A stretch of 64,000 nt of DNA from Erythrobacter sp. (GCA_009993635.1 JAACTC010000007.1:124001-188000), one strand, 5' to 3'. Positions 40,106 to 49,990 are shown, counted from the first letter of the stretch. Numbers and translations are program-made. Notes: generated from the sequence alone by a model not told the origin.

Positions 40106-42382
40106 CTAGGACGGCTGTGCCGAGGCAAGGTCCAGAGGCAGCGAGCGGGAGCGTTGGCCGGTGGCAGAAGCCAGCGCGTTGGCGATGGCCGGTGGCGCGA
40201 TCACCGTGCCCAGTTCACCTGGATCGAAGGGGGGATCGTCGCTGGTAACGAAGTCGATCGCGATCTCCGGCGCGTCGCCCAGCGATGGCAGGTTCAGGGC
40301 TGCCAGTCGGCCAGTGGTCGGCAAACCGCCCTCGAACCCGATGGCCGACCCCAGAGCCAGCGACAGGCCATAGATCAGCCCGCCCTCGATCTGCTGGCGG
40401 GCCAGATCGCGGTTGACGATCCGCCCGATATCCACTGCCGCGCTTAGGCGGGACACCCGCACGCCGCCTTCGCCCGGCCGTGCCTGCGCAACGCAGGCGA
40501 TCCGCCCGGTGCGATTGCCCAGCTGCATCCGGTGGCACGCCAGCCCCTCGCCGCTCGCCACCGCGCCGCCGCTCCACTCGGCCAGCCGGGCGGCACGCTG
40601 CAACACCTCGACCATTTTCAGATCCTGCCCCAGCATGGCGACGCGGTAAGACAGTCTTTCGCGCCCCAGTTCCTGCGCCAGCTCGTCTATGAAGCATTCG
40701 GTGAAAAAGGCCGTCAGCGCGTCGCCGCCGCCGCGCATCCGCGCAACCGGCAGGCCAATTTCGACCGGCACATGGTCCACCGCGAGATTGGGGATGGCAT
40801 AGGCGGGCACCGCGCCCGATACGGCCAGCGGATCGGCGCGGTCTGCCGAATTCTCTATCGCCGCCCAGCTCGTGCGGTTGTCGAACATGCGTTCGCCCTG
40901 TTCGCGCATGAACGGCGGCACGGCGATTTTCGCGCTCAGCGAAACGATGCTGCCATCGCGCCCCAGCCGGGCGCCGATCTGCGCCGCGGCGGGTGCGCGC
41001 GGCGGGCTCTCGATCATCTCCTGCCAGCGCGACCAGACCAGCTGCACCGGCCGATCCAGCTCGCGCGCGATCACCGCCGCTTCGATGGCATGCGTATGGT
41101 CGAGCCGGGCATCGAAGCTGCCCCCCGCCGCCATCGGCACCAGCACCACGTCCTGCACCCCGATGCCGATCGCGCGCGCCGCCGCCACCCTGGCGCGCTC
41201 GGGCACCTGGCTGGCGATCCACAGGGTCAGCTTGCCATCCCTGAGCCATGCGGTGGCCGACGCGGTTTCGATGGGCGCATGAACCGCCGGCGCAATGTCG
41301 TAGCGCCGCGTGATTGTCGGCTTGCCATCGATCACCTCGGCCGATCCGATCTGGACGATGCGTTTGCCCGCGCCCTTGTTGACGCCGTTTTCCAGCGCCC
41401 TGGCAATTCCATTGCTGTCGACCGGATGGCCGGTCCCGAATACCGGCTTCATCGCGGCCAGCGCCTGCTCGGCGGCCCACCAGGTCTGGCCCGCGGCGGC
41501 AAGCCAGCGGTTGCCCTCCACGATGCCCAGCAACCCGCGCACCTTCGCCCCTGCTTCCTTGTCGTAGCTTTTGAGCCGCGATCGATCGATCGGCCCGTGG
41601 CGGATCGCGACGAAGGCCATGCCCGGCAGGCGGATATCGCCCGCGAACAGGAAGCTGCCATCGACCTTGGCCGGCAGGTCGAGCCGGGGGTATTCGGTTT
41701 CGGCGGTGGAGCCTGCACCCGTCGGCGGCTCGGCAGGCGGTTCGCTGCGCAGGGGCGGCACCTCGGGTGGATCGCGCCGCGCTGCGCCTTCCGCCAGCTC
41801 GGCGAAGCGCAACTGCCGCTGGCCTGCGACCACGAAGCCGTCCTGCGCGCGGCATTCCTCCGGCGCGACGTTCCAGCGCGCAGCCGCCTCCGCAAACAGC
41901 ATGGCCCGGGCAGTCGCCGCGGCCGCACGCGCAGGCTCTTCGTATGCGGCGAGGGAGGTGCCGGCGGCGGTCGCGTTGAACCGCGTGCGCTCGGCAAAGC
42001 GGCGGGCCAGCAGCGAATTCTCATCGGTCGCAATGTCCGCGCCGCCCGCCAGCCACAACCGGGCCCAATGGCTCGCCAGCACGACGTTGGGATAGGCCCC
42101 GCTGGGCGGCGCCGGTTCGACCGCGATCTGTCGCCAGTCCGCGCCCAGTTCCATCGCGACGATCTGCGGGATCAGCGTGGTGATCCCCTGCCCCATCTCG
42201 CATTGCGGGACGGCGACGGTGATGACCCCGTCGGTTGCGATCTTGAGCCAGGCGTTGAAGCCGACCTCCCCCTCCGTCGGCTCTATCGGCGCGCCGAACC
42301 GCTGCGGCATCAGGACGAAGGCAACCGCGAGGCCGCCACCCGCCAATGCCCCGGCCAATACGCCCCGGCGCGACACCTTCAT
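40106..42382 (-). CDS. isoquinoline 1-oxidoreductase beta-like Moco subunit
   Basis: 758 residues. A twin-arginine signal (MKVSRRGVLAGALAGG) indicates export with cofactor already bound. The mature part follows the large subunit of xanthine-oxidase-family isoquinoline 1-oxidoreductase/aldehyde dehydrogenases: FNAWLKIATDGVITVAVPQC, then EMGQGITTLIPQIVAMELGA and later the GSFDARLDHTHAIEAAVIAR block. No 2Fe-2S alpha subunit gene lies next to it. It overlaps the ApbC gene by 4 bases, an ATGA coupling that hints at Fe-S or Moco maturation. Confidence 0.88.
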   Translation of the reverse strand: MKVSRRGVLAGALAGGGLAVAFVLMPQRFGAPIEPTEGEVGFNAWLKIATDGVITVAVPQCEMGQGITTLIPQIVAMELGADWRQIAVEPAPPSGAYPNVVLASHWARLWLAGGADIATDENSLLARRFAERTRFNATAAGTSLAAYEEPARAAAATARAMLFAEAAARWNVAPEECRAQDGFVVAGQRQLRFAELAEGAARRDPPEVPPLRSEPPAEPPTGAGSTAETEYPRLDLPAKVDGSFLFAGDIRLPGMAFVAIRHGPIDRSRLKSYDKEAGAKVRGLLGIVEGNRWLAAAGQTWWAAEQALAAMKPVFGTGHPVDSNGIARALENGVNKGAGKRIVQIGSAEVIDGKPTITRRYDIAPAVHAPIETASATAWLRDGKLTLWIASQVPERARVAAARAIGIGVQDVVLVPMAAGGSFDARLDHTHAIEAAVIARELDRPVQLVWSRWQEMIESPPRAPAAAQIGARLGRDGSIVSLSAKIAVPPFMREQGERMFDNRTSWAAIENSADRADPLAVSGAVPAYAIPNLAVDHVPVEIGLPVARMRGGGDALTAFFTECFIDELAQELGRERLSYRVAMLGQDLKMVEVLQRAARLAEWSGGAVASGEGLACHRMQLGNRTGRIACVAQARPGEGGVRVSRLSAAVDIGRIVNRDLARQQIEGGLIYGLSLALGSAIGFEGGLPTTGRLAALNLPSLGDAPEIAIDFVTSDDPPFDPGELGTVIAPPAIANALASATGQRSRSLPLDLASAQPS

Positions 42383-43350
42383 TCGGCGGAGACCCCCAGA
42401 CCGGCGGCGAGCCTGTCTGCAATCGCGCGAAACGCATTGCCTTCCGGCGTCTCGCCCATCGCGGGCGGCGTGCCCCGGTCACTTGCCTCACGCACGGCGT
42501 GGCTGAGTGGTATTCGCCCGAGGAAAGGCAGCTCCAGGCGCTCTGCCGCGCGCTCTACCCCGCCGCTGCCGAAAGGATCGCTCGCCTCGCCGCAGTGCGG
42601 GCAGACATAGCCTGCCATGTTCTCGATCAACCCCAGGATCGGCACCTCGGCCTGATCGAACAGCGATCCCGCACGCGCCGCATCGGCCAGCGCCAGATCC
42701 TGCGGAGTGGAGACGATCACCGCGCCGTCGGGGCGGAATTTCTGCAGCATGGTGATCTGCACATCGCCCGTGCCCGGCGGCAGATCGACCAGCAGCAGTT
42801 CGGCATCGCCCCAGTTCGCTTCGAACAGCTGCGCCAGTGCACGCCCGGCCATCGGCCCGCGCCATGCAAGCGCGCGGCCCTTGGCGACAAGGTGTCCCAT
42901 AGACAGCATGGGAATCTCCGCCACGCCGATCACCGGCTGCAGGGTTTCCCCTTCGGCCTCCGGCTTCGCATCCTCGCTGTGCAGCAGGATCGGCTGCGAT
43001 GGGCCGTATATGTCGGCATCGATCACGCCCACGCGCACGCCAGCGCGTTTCAGCGCGACCGCGAGATTGGCGGTCACGGTCGACTTGCCGACGCCCCCCT
43101 TGCCCGATCCGATCGCCACGATCTTCCGCCGCACGCGTTCGCCCATGAAGGCGACCAACAGCTGCCCGCCGTCGAGCTGCCCGGCCAGCGCCTGCGCCAG
43201 CTCAGCCTCCAAGCCGGCGCGGTCCTTTTCCGACAGGCCCGTGCCATCGACCACCAGCGACAGCCCGCCGTCGCGAGACCGCGCAGCCGCCACACGTTCT
43301 GCCAGTTCGGCACCCAGGGCCGACTTCACACCATCCAGTTCATTCTTCAC
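42379..43350 (-). CDS. apbC: Mrp/ApbC-type Fe-S cluster carrier ATPase
   Basis: 323 residues. The deviant Walker A GSGKGGVGKST and the downstream CPHC motif (MAGYVCPHCGEASDPFGSGG) are diagnostic for Mrp/NBP35 proteins that bind and deliver Fe-S clusters in the cytosol. The N-terminal MIP18-like domain is short and degenerate. Translational overlap with the Moco subunit gene suggests joint expression. It diverges from hflK. Confidence 0.93.
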   Translation of the reverse strand: MKNELDGVKSALGAELAERVAAARSRDGGLSLVVDGTGLSEKDRAGLEAELAQALAGQLDGGQLLVAFMGERVRRKIVAIGSGKGGVGKSTVTANLAVALKRAGVRVGVIDADIYGPSQPILLHSEDAKPEAEGETLQPVIGVAEIPMLSMGHLVAKGRALAWRGPMAGRALAQLFEANWGDAELLLVDLPPGTGDVQITMLQKFRPDGAVIVSTPQDLALADAARAGSLFDQAEVPILGLIENMAGYVCPHCGEASDPFGSGGVERAAERLELPFLGRIPLSHAVREASDRGTPPAMGETPEGNAFRAIADRLAAGLGVSAE

Positions 43351-43466
43351 GCGCCCGTCAATAACAGCAAAAATGCGCGGGCAACCCCTGTTTTTCGAGA
43401 GAAGTGGTCCCTATAACCAGTTGCATGACAATCTTGGACGGGTTCACCTCTAGAATCGCGCTGGCA

Positions 43467-44609
43467 ATGGCCGGAAAAAATCCCTGGGGCAGTTCTTCCG
43501 ACGGCGATCGTTCCGATCCGCCGAAGGGGAATGGTGGCAGCGGCAACGGCAAGGGCGACAAGCCTGGCGGCGACAAGCCCAAAGGGCCGCGCAATCCATG
43601 GCTTCCGCCGGGCAGCGGCGATGGCGAGCGGCGCTCCGCCTCGATCGAGGACATCTTCAAGAACCGCGGCCCCGAAGGCCCGCGCCGTGGGCCGGGCGGC
43701 CCCGGCGGGCCCAATTTCCGCCTGCCCCCGCGCCCCGGCGGCAAGAGCTGGGTGCCGCTGATCATCATCGCCGTGCTGGTCATCTGGATCGGCATCACCA
43801 GCACGCATCTGATCGGCCCGCAGCAAAGGGCCGTGGTCAAGACGCTGGGCAATTATACCCGCACGCTCGATTCCGGCCTCCAGTTCACCGCGCCCTTCCC
43901 CATCGAAACGGTCGATGTGGAAGATGTCGAAGGCGTGCGCTCGGTCCGCATTCCGGGCAATGACAACCGGGCCAAACTGATCCTGACGGGCGACCAGAAC
44001 CTGGTCGATCTCAGCTATATCGTGCGCTGGAACATCAAGGATCTGGAAGGCTTCAAGTTCAACGTCGTCGACCCGATCGAAACGGTGAACGAAGCGGCAG
44101 AGGCTGCCATGCGTGCCTCCGTCGCCGAGACCGAGCTGGACGAGACGTTCTCCGGCCAGGGCCGCGCCGCGATCGAGCTGGACGTGCGCGAACGGATGCA
44201 GGCGACGCTGGATCGCTATGGCGCCGGCGTGCGCGTGCTGGGTGTCGAGATCGAAAAGGCCGATCCGCCCGCAGAGGTGGTCGATGCCTTCCGCGACGTG
44301 CAGGTGGCCGAACAGAACGCCGACGCCGCGCGCAACCAGGCGCAGGGCTATGCGCAGCAGGTTCTCGCCAATGCAGAAGGCGAGGCGGAGGCCTTCGACA
44401 AGGTGTACGAGGAATATCGCCTCGCCCCCGAAGTGACCCGGCGCAGGCTGTATTACGAAACCATGGAGCGCGTGCTCGGCAAGACCGACAAGACCATCGT
44501 CGAGACCGACAACGTCACGCCCTATCTCCCGCTGCCCGAAGTCAACCGGCGCCGGAACAGCACCGTGACGACGCCGCCCGCCACCACCGCCCCCGAAGGG
44601 AGCCAGTGA
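43467..44609 (+). CDS. hflK: HflK, membrane stomatin/prohibitin regulator of FtsH
   Basis: 380 residues from ATG 43467, matching the family opening MAGKNPWG; the frame extends to 43404 but with less fitting starts. A Gly/Lys/Pro-rich N-terminus (to about residue 90) is followed by a transmembrane helix (VPLIIIAVLVIWIGIT) and the SPFH domain (QRAVVKTLGNYTRTLDSGLQ, later RMQATLDRYGAGVRVLGVEI and a helical AEQNADAARNQAQGYAQQV). With HflC it forms large periplasmic cages around FtsH and controls proteolysis. The stop overlaps the start of hflC. Confidence 0.93.
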   Translation: MAGKNPWGSSSDGDRSDPPKGNGGSGNGKGDKPGGDKPKGPRNPWLPPGSGDGERRSASIEDIFKNRGPEGPRRGPGGPGGPNFRLPPRPGGKSWVPLIIIAVLVIWIGITSTHLIGPQQRAVVKTLGNYTRTLDSGLQFTAPFPIETVDVEDVEGVRSVRIPGNDNRAKLILTGDQNLVDLSYIVRWNIKDLEGFKFNVVDPIETVNEAAEAAMRASVAETELDETFSGQGRAAIELDVRERMQATLDRYGAGVRVLGVEIEKADPPAEVVDAFRDVQVAEQNADAARNQAQGYAQQVLANAEGEAEAFDKVYEEYRLAPEVTRRRLYYETMERVLGKTDKTIVETDNVTPYLPLPEVNRRRNSTVTTPPATTAPEGSQ

Positions 44610-44611
44610 TC

Positions 44612-45457
44612 ATGCAAAGGTTGTGGGAAGAATATCGCACGATCGTCATCGTCCTCGGCATCGCGCTCGTCGCACTGATGCTGAGTATCTACATCGTGCC
44701 CGAGGAAGAACAGGCGGTGGTCGTGCGTACCGGGGAACCGGTGGCCACGGTAAACACAGTCGGTGGCGACGCAAAGGCGGGCCTGTACCTGCGGATCCCG
44801 TTCATCGATTCGGTGCGCCGGGTCGAAAAGCGGCTGCTCGACCTGGAAATGAACGACGAGGAAGTGCTGTCGGCCGACCAGCAGAGGCTGCTGGTCAACG
44901 CCTATGCGCGCTTCCGGATCGTGGACCCCGTTCGCATGGTCGAACGTGCCGGTTCGACCGATGGCGTGCGCAACGCGCTGGAGCCGATTCTGAACTCGGT
45001 CCTGCGCCAGGAGCTTGGCCGCCGGACGTTCCAGGCGATGCTGACCGCCGAACGCGGCAACGCGCTCGCCAATGTCCGCGCCAATCTGGATCGACAGGCC
45101 CGGCAGTATGGTGCCGAAGTGGTCGATGTGAAGATCATGCGTACCGACCTGCCCGAAGCGCCGCTGCAGTCGGCTTTCCGCCGGATGGAATCGGATCGTG
45201 AACGTGAAGCGCGCACCATTCGCGCGGGCGGCGATCGCGACGCGCGCATCATTCGCGCCGAAGCCGATGCCTCCGCCGCGCGCATTTACGCCGAAAGCTT
45301 TGGCCAGGACGCGGATTTCTACGATTTCTACCGCGCGATGCAGAGCTACGACGAAACCTTCCGCCCCGCGCGGCAGGGCGAAGAGGCAAAGGGCGAAAGC
45401 AACATCATCCTTTCGCCGGACAACGAATATCTGCGGCAGTTCCGCGGCCAGCGTTGA
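44612..45457 (+). CDS. hflC: HflC, partner of HflK
   Basis: 281 residues from ATG 44612, 9 bases behind GAAGGGAG; a GTG at 44606 is an alternative overlapping the hflK stop. A transmembrane segment (TIVIVLGIALVALMLSIYIV) is followed by the SPFH core (EEQAVVVRTGEPVATVNTVG, then AMLTAERGNALANVRANLDR) and a helical C-terminus with repeated R-A-E-A-D-A. It forms the HflKC complex that regulates FtsH. The degP-type gene lies 168 bases downstream. Confidence 0.94.
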   Translation: MQRLWEEYRTIVIVLGIALVALMLSIYIVPEEEQAVVVRTGEPVATVNTVGGDAKAGLYLRIPFIDSVRRVEKRLLDLEMNDEEVLSADQQRLLVNAYARFRIVDPVRMVERAGSTDGVRNALEPILNSVLRQELGRRTFQAMLTAERGNALANVRANLDRQARQYGAEVVDVKIMRTDLPEAPLQSAFRRMESDREREARTIRAGGDRDARIIRAEADASAARIYAESFGQDADFYDFYRAMQSYDETFRPARQGEEAKGESNIILSPDNEYLRQFRGQR

Positions 45458-45625
45458 CCCTTCGTCGAACGTCATCGGCGCTTGGTAGACAGGCGCCGGT
45501 CCGTTCAAACCCGATTAAGCCCCCCCGGACTTCAACGGTCCGCGAGGGACAAGACCGAGGCCAGACGCGTTCAGCGCGCAGCCGAGGTCGAGAGTAGGAA
45601 AAGGAACCAGAAGGACGTGAGACCC

Positions 45626-47158
45626 GTGCGATATGCTTATGGCCTGACTTCGGCGCTGCTGCTTGGCGGCGCGACCATCTCCCTCATCACCGGACAGCCC
45701 GCAGGCGCGCAGGTGGCCCAGAACGACGATGCACAGATCAGCAACGTCGTGCCCCGTGCAGGGGCGCCCGCCAGCTTTGCCGACCTGACCGAACAGCTGG
45801 CCCCGGCGGTGGTGAACATCTCCACCCGGCAGCGGGTCGAGGTTCAGAGCTCCAATCCCTTCGCAGGCACCCCGTTCGAAGGCATGTTCGGCGATCGCGG
45901 CGGCGGCGGCGGCGAGCCGACCACGCGCGAAGGCCAGTCGCTGGGTTCGGGCTTCCTCGTTTCTTCCGACGGCTACGTGGTGACCAATAATCACGTCGTC
46001 ACGCCGCAGGGCAGAGGCACGGTCGAAGAGATCACCGTGACCATGCCCGACGGGCAGGAATACGAGGCGGAGCTGGTCGGCAAGGACACCGAGTCCGATC
46101 TCGCCGTGCTCAAGATCGACCGGTCGGAGCCCTTCCCCTTCGTCAAGTTCGGCGATTCAGCGGCGGCGCGCGCGGGCGACTGGGTGGTCGCCATCGGCAA
46201 CCCCTTCGGCCTGGGCGGCACCGTGACCAGCGGGATCATCTCTTCGGTCCTGCGCACTGCCGGTGGCGGCGCGTACGACCGCTACATCCAGACCGACGCG
46301 GCGATCAACCGGGGCAACTCGGGCGGCCCGCTGTTCGACATGCAGGGCAACGTGATCGGCATCAACAACGCCATCATCTCGCCCTCGGGCGGCAGCGTGG
46401 GCGTCGGTTTCGCCATCCCGGCAGACACCGCCGCCCCGATCGTGGAGCGGCTGCGCAGGGGCGAGAGCATCGAACGCGGCTACCTGGGTGTCAGCATCCA
46501 GCCGGTGACGGACGATTTCGCCGCCGCACTGGGCCTGCCGCGCAATCGCGGCGAAGTGGTGCAGTCGGTGGTCGATGGCGAGGCTGCGGCCCGCGCGGGG
46601 ATCGAAGCTGGCGATGTCGTGATTGCGGTCAATGGCCGCGAAGTGACCAGCGACCAGACGCTGTCGTTCCTGGTGGCCAATGTGAAGCCGGGCGAGACCA
46701 TCCCGGTCACCCTGATCCGCGATGGATCGCGCCGCACCGTGAACGTGACCGTGGGCACGCGCCCGAGCGCGGAGGAGCTCGCGCAGGCGCAGATGTTCGG
46801 CGGTGACGACGAGGATGAAGACGCCATGAGCGCAGAGCTCGACGGCGGCGAATTCCTGGCCGAGAAACTCGGCATCGGCGTCGTGCCGATCAGTCCGCAG
46901 ATCGCCCGCCAGCTGGGCGTAGCCCCGGACACCACGGGGCTGGCAATCGCGGGCGTGGATCGCAACTCGGATGCGGCACGCAAGGGCCTGCAGCGCCGCG
47001 ACATCATCCTTTCGGCCAATTACCGGCCCGTTTCCAGCACGCAGCAGCTGGAAGGCATTGTCCGCGAGGCGGTGGCGGAAGGCCGCTCGGCAGTGGTCCT
47101 GCGCATTCAGCGTGCGCGCGGCCAGGCAGGGTACTTCGCGGTCCGCATTCAGGAATAG
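45626..47158 (+). CDS. DegP/DegQ-type periplasmic serine protease
   Basis: 510 residues from GTG 45626, 10 bases behind AAGGA; GTG 45617 is an alternative. The signal peptide ends near QPAGAQVAQ. The trypsin-like domain holds the triad His in VVTNNHVV, Asp in TESDLAVLKI and Ser in NRGNSGGPLF. Two PDZ domains follow (GYLGVSIQPVTDDFAAALGL and GVAPDTTGLAIAGVDRNSDA). It degrades or refolds damaged periplasmic proteins. The combination with hflK-hflC forms a membrane quality-control cluster. A terminator follows. Confidence 0.93.
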   Translation: MRYAYGLTSALLLGGATISLITGQPAGAQVAQNDDAQISNVVPRAGAPASFADLTEQLAPAVVNISTRQRVEVQSSNPFAGTPFEGMFGDRGGGGGEPTTREGQSLGSGFLVSSDGYVVTNNHVVTPQGRGTVEEITVTMPDGQEYEAELVGKDTESDLAVLKIDRSEPFPFVKFGDSAAARAGDWVVAIGNPFGLGGTVTSGIISSVLRTAGGGAYDRYIQTDAAINRGNSGGPLFDMQGNVIGINNAIISPSGGSVGVGFAIPADTAAPIVERLRRGESIERGYLGVSIQPVTDDFAAALGLPRNRGEVVQSVVDGEAAARAGIEAGDVVIAVNGREVTSDQTLSFLVANVKPGETIPVTLIRDGSRRTVNVTVGTRPSAEELAQAQMFGGDDEDEDAMSAELDGGEFLAEKLGIGVVPISPQIARQLGVAPDTTGLAIAGVDRNSDAARKGLQRRDIILSANYRPVSSTQQLEGIVREAVAEGRSAVVLRIQRARGQAGYFAVRIQE

Positions 47159-47185
47159 GCCCGAACCGCCCTTGCGGGCAGAAAG

Positions 47186-47222
47186 AAAAGCCCCGCCGGA
47201 TAATGCTCCGGCGGGGCTTTTT
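47186..47222. terminator. bidirectional terminator between protease and PBP1A genes
   Basis: AAAAGCCCCGCCGGA (47186-47200) pairs with TCCGGCGGGGCTTTT (47207-47221) across a 6-base loop. A T-run follows on the plus strand and, by the A-run, also on the minus strand, so it serves both convergent genes. Confidence 0.93.
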
Positions 47223-47242
47223 CGTTGGGTCGTGGCTGTCGG

Positions 47243-49459
47243 CTAGTATATTTGCTGCCGCTGCTGCGGCGGGCCTTCGTTGCGAGGCGGCTGGGCCGCC
47301 TCGGGCTGTTGCCTGGGCTGCGGGGATGGCTGCTGCTGCGGCGGCTGCGGCCTTGCGCCCTGCGCCCCCTGATTGCCGCCACCGCTCTGTCCGCCGCCGA
47401 TCGCCCGGTCGAGGAAATCGTCGTCCACCGCCTGCGGCTCGCCATCGGCGCCTTGGCCGGGCTGCGGACGCGGGCGTTCGGTCGCACCCTCGCTCGCCGG
47501 GCCGGGCTCGCCCGCACCGCGGCCGGGTTCGATCAGGTTGCCCTGCTCGTCGATGAAATAGTAATCGTCCGGATCGCCGTAATAGAACTCCTCGTCCGGC
47601 TCGACCTGCCAGTCGGGCAACTCGGTGCTGGTATCGAAGGGTTCGACCGGGCGATCCTTCACCGCAAAGCGCATGAAGGCGGCGAAGGCCTGCGCAGGCG
47701 CACGGCCACCCGACAGGCCGCTCACCGCCTTGTTGTCGTCGCGCCCCATCCATACCCCGGTGGTGATTCCGGAGGAAAAGCCGACGAAATAGCCATCCTT
47801 GTTCGAGCTGGTGGTCCCCGTCTTGCCCGCGACCGGGCGGCCGATCTGCGCCGCGCGCCCGGTGCCGGTCTGCACCGCGGCCTGCAGCAGGTCGGTCATC
47901 TGGGTGGCGACGTAATCGGGCACCAGCCGCACTTCGCGCGCATTTTCATGCTGATACAGCGTTTCGCCCGACGTGGTGGTCACTTTCACGATGCCATAGG
48001 GTTCCACCGCCATGCCGCCTGCCGCGACCGACGCGAAGGCGCGCGTCATGTCGAGCAGGCGCACCTCCGAACTGCCCAGCACCATCGAGGGATAGGTCGA
48101 GATGTCGGAAGAAATGCCGAACCGCCGCGCCATTGATGCGACCGAGCCGAAGCCGACCTCGTTGCCCAGCTGTGCGGCGACCGTGTTGATCGAATAGGCA
48201 AACGCCTGCCGCACGCTCATCTCGCCTGCGAACCGCCCGTTATAGTTCTTCGGACTCCACCCATCGATAGTGATCGGTGCATCGACCACCGAATCGTCTG
48301 CCCGGTACCCCGATTCGAGTGCGGCGAGATAGACGAACAGCTTCCATGCAGACCCAGGCTGGCGCTGCGCGACCGTGGCGCGGTTGAAATTGCTGGTGAC
48401 GTAGTCCGTCCCGCCAACCAGCGCGCGCACCGCGCCGTCACGGTCGAGCGCGACCAACGCGCCCTGTGCGCCCTTGGGCGCATTGCTCTTGATCGCGGCG
48501 GTCGCAGCGCGCTGCATCCCGGTGTCGATCGTGGTCCATACCTCGATCGGTTCAAGCGTGTTGGGCAGCAGGATGTCGAGCTGGGGCAGCGCCCAGTCGG
48601 TGAAATAGCGGACCGAGTTCTGCCCGGCCTCCTGCTTCAGCTTCACGGCGGAGGGATCGACCGATGCCTGTTCGGCGGTGATCCGGCCCTGTTCGCGCAT
48701 CAGCCGCAGCACGACCTGCGCGCGGCTGACCGCGGCATCGACATCGGCGGTGGGGGAATAGCGGCTGGGCGCTTTCACGAGCCCGGCGATAATCGCTGCC
48801 TCGGCAGTCGAAAGCTCGGTCGCGGGATGGCTGAAGAATTTGCGGCTGGCGCTGTCCACACCATAGGCGCCGCCGCCGAAATACACCTTGTTGAGGTACA
48901 GTTCGAGAATCTGTTCCTTGTCGAACTTCGCCTCCAGCGCCAGCGCCAGCACGCCCTCGCGCAGCTTGCGGTCGATCGTGCGGTTGGAATTGAGGAAAAC
49001 GTTGCGCGCAAGCTGCTGGGTGAGCGTGGACGTGCCCGCCACACGCGCGCGCGACCCGAGGATGGGTTCGAGGAACGCGCCGCCGGTGCGCACGACATCG
49101 ATGCCGAAGTGCGAATAGAAGCGGCGATCCTCCACCGCGATCATCGCCTGCTTCATCACATCGGGGATCTCCTGGCTGTCGAGCCATTCGCCATAGCTCG
49201 GCCCCAGTTCCAGGATTTCGGTGCCATCGGCAGCACGAACCACGATGGTCTGCGCGGTCTGCGCCGCCTTCAGTTCGTCGTACGAGGGAAGCGAGCGCAC
49301 CGCGAAAGCCACGGCCAGCAGCAGGAAGATGACGCCGAGCGCGGCAAGCCCGCCGAGCCACATGATCGTGAGTCGAAGCCAGCGCGGCGACTTTTCCCAG
49401 ATGTCCGCACCGGGAAAGCGTCGCTGACCCTGGCCGCGGGTGGTCGTGTACCTCGCCAT
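47243..49459 (-). CDS. mrcA: penicillin-binding protein 1A (bifunctional)
   Basis: 738 residues. An N-terminal membrane helix (residues about 30-55) is followed by the GT51 transglycosylase (VEDRRFYSHFGIDVVRTGGA, STLTQQLARNVFLN, LELYLNKVYFGGGAYGVDSA). The transpeptidase has SxxK in PGSAWKLFVYL, SxN in FAYSINTVAAQ and KTG in VAGKTGTTSS. The last 130 residues are Pro/Gln/Gly-rich, an unusually long disordered tail. It polymerises and cross-links peptidoglycan in the periplasm. Confidence 0.95.
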   Translation of the reverse strand: MARYTTTRGQGQRRFPGADIWEKSPRWLRLTIMWLGGLAALGVIFLLLAVAFAVRSLPSYDELKAAQTAQTIVVRAADGTEILELGPSYGEWLDSQEIPDVMKQAMIAVEDRRFYSHFGIDVVRTGGAFLEPILGSRARVAGTSTLTQQLARNVFLNSNRTIDRKLREGVLALALEAKFDKEQILELYLNKVYFGGGAYGVDSASRKFFSHPATELSTAEAAIIAGLVKAPSRYSPTADVDAAVSRAQVVLRLMREQGRITAEQASVDPSAVKLKQEAGQNSVRYFTDWALPQLDILLPNTLEPIEVWTTIDTGMQRAATAAIKSNAPKGAQGALVALDRDGAVRALVGGTDYVTSNFNRATVAQRQPGSAWKLFVYLAALESGYRADDSVVDAPITIDGWSPKNYNGRFAGEMSVRQAFAYSINTVAAQLGNEVGFGSVASMARRFGISSDISTYPSMVLGSSEVRLLDMTRAFASVAAGGMAVEPYGIVKVTTTSGETLYQHENAREVRLVPDYVATQMTDLLQAAVQTGTGRAAQIGRPVAGKTGTTSSNKDGYFVGFSSGITTGVWMGRDDNKAVSGLSGGRAPAQAFAAFMRFAVKDRPVEPFDTSTELPDWQVEPDEEFYYGDPDDYYFIDEQGNLIEPGRGAGEPGPASEGATERPRPQPGQGADGEPQAVDDDFLDRAIGGGQSGGGNQGAQGARPQPPQQQPSPQPRQQPEAAQPPRNEGPPQQRQQIY

Positions 49460-49533
49460 CTAACCGTTTCGTCCCAAACTGCGATGCGCAGGTGCGCACC
49501 TTCGAATGCAGACGCTATGCATAGGCAAAGCTC

Positions 49534-49559
49534 AATGTCGAATGAACGACATTTTTTTG
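49534..49559 (+). terminator. AT-rich hairpin with T-tract between mrcA and msrB
   Basis: AATGTCG (49534-49540) pairs with CGACATT (49547-49553) and TTTTT follows on the plus strand. Both neighbours are on the minus strand. It may instead end an antisense transcript, or act with its A-run reversed after msrB. Confidence 0.45.
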
Positions 49560-49573
49560 CCGCATTTCGCCGA

Positions 49574-49990
49574 TCAGCTTCCGACCGGGGGATCGCCCGC
49601 CGATTCAAATTCCAGCGCGACTGAATTGATGCAGTAGCGCAGGCCCGTGGGCTTGGGGCCATCGGGGAACAGATGGCCAAGATGGCTTTCGCAGTTCGCG
49701 CACAGCACTTCGGTGCGGGTCATCCCGTGCGAGGTATCCTGCCGGGTGTCCACTGCGTCGTCGTCCGCCGGCGCGAAGAAGCTGGGCCAGCCGGAACCGC
49801 TGTCGTATTTCTCGGCGCTGCGGAACACCAGGTTGCCGCAACCGGCGCAGTGGTATTCGCCTTCGTCCTTCAGCTTGTCGTAGGCGCCGGTGAAGGCGCG
49901 TTCGGTGCCGGCCTCGCGCAGTACGTGAAACTGCTCGCGCGTCAGGCGTTCGCGCCACTGGTCTTCGGTCAGGTCGAGTTTGTCAGGCAT
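49574..49990 (-). CDS. msrB: peptide methionine (R)-S-oxide reductase
   Basis: 138 residues. Zinc-binding pairs CAGC ([10 protein letters not shown]) and CANC ([14 protein letters not shown]), plus the catalytic Cys in [12 protein letters not shown], identify MsrB. It reduces the R-epimer of methionine sulfoxide, complementing MsrA. The conserved GSGWPSFF substrate motif is present. ATG 49990 has AAAGGAGTTTACCC upstream. The glutathione transferase gene follows upstream on the same strand. Confidence 0.96.
   Translation of the reverse strand: MPDKLDLTEDQWRERLTREQFHVLREAGTERAFTGAYDKLKDEGEYHCAGCGNLVFRSAEKYDSGSGWPSFFAPADDDAVDTRQDTSHGMTRTEVLCANCESHLGHLFPDGPKPTGLRYCINSVALEFESAGDPPVGS

Noticed and set aside
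40532-42610. A 692-codon plus-strand open frame
   Set aside because: It is antisense to the Moco oxidoreductase and ApbC genes, has no recognisable domain and is Arg/His/Pro-rich as expected for a shadow frame in GC-rich DNA.
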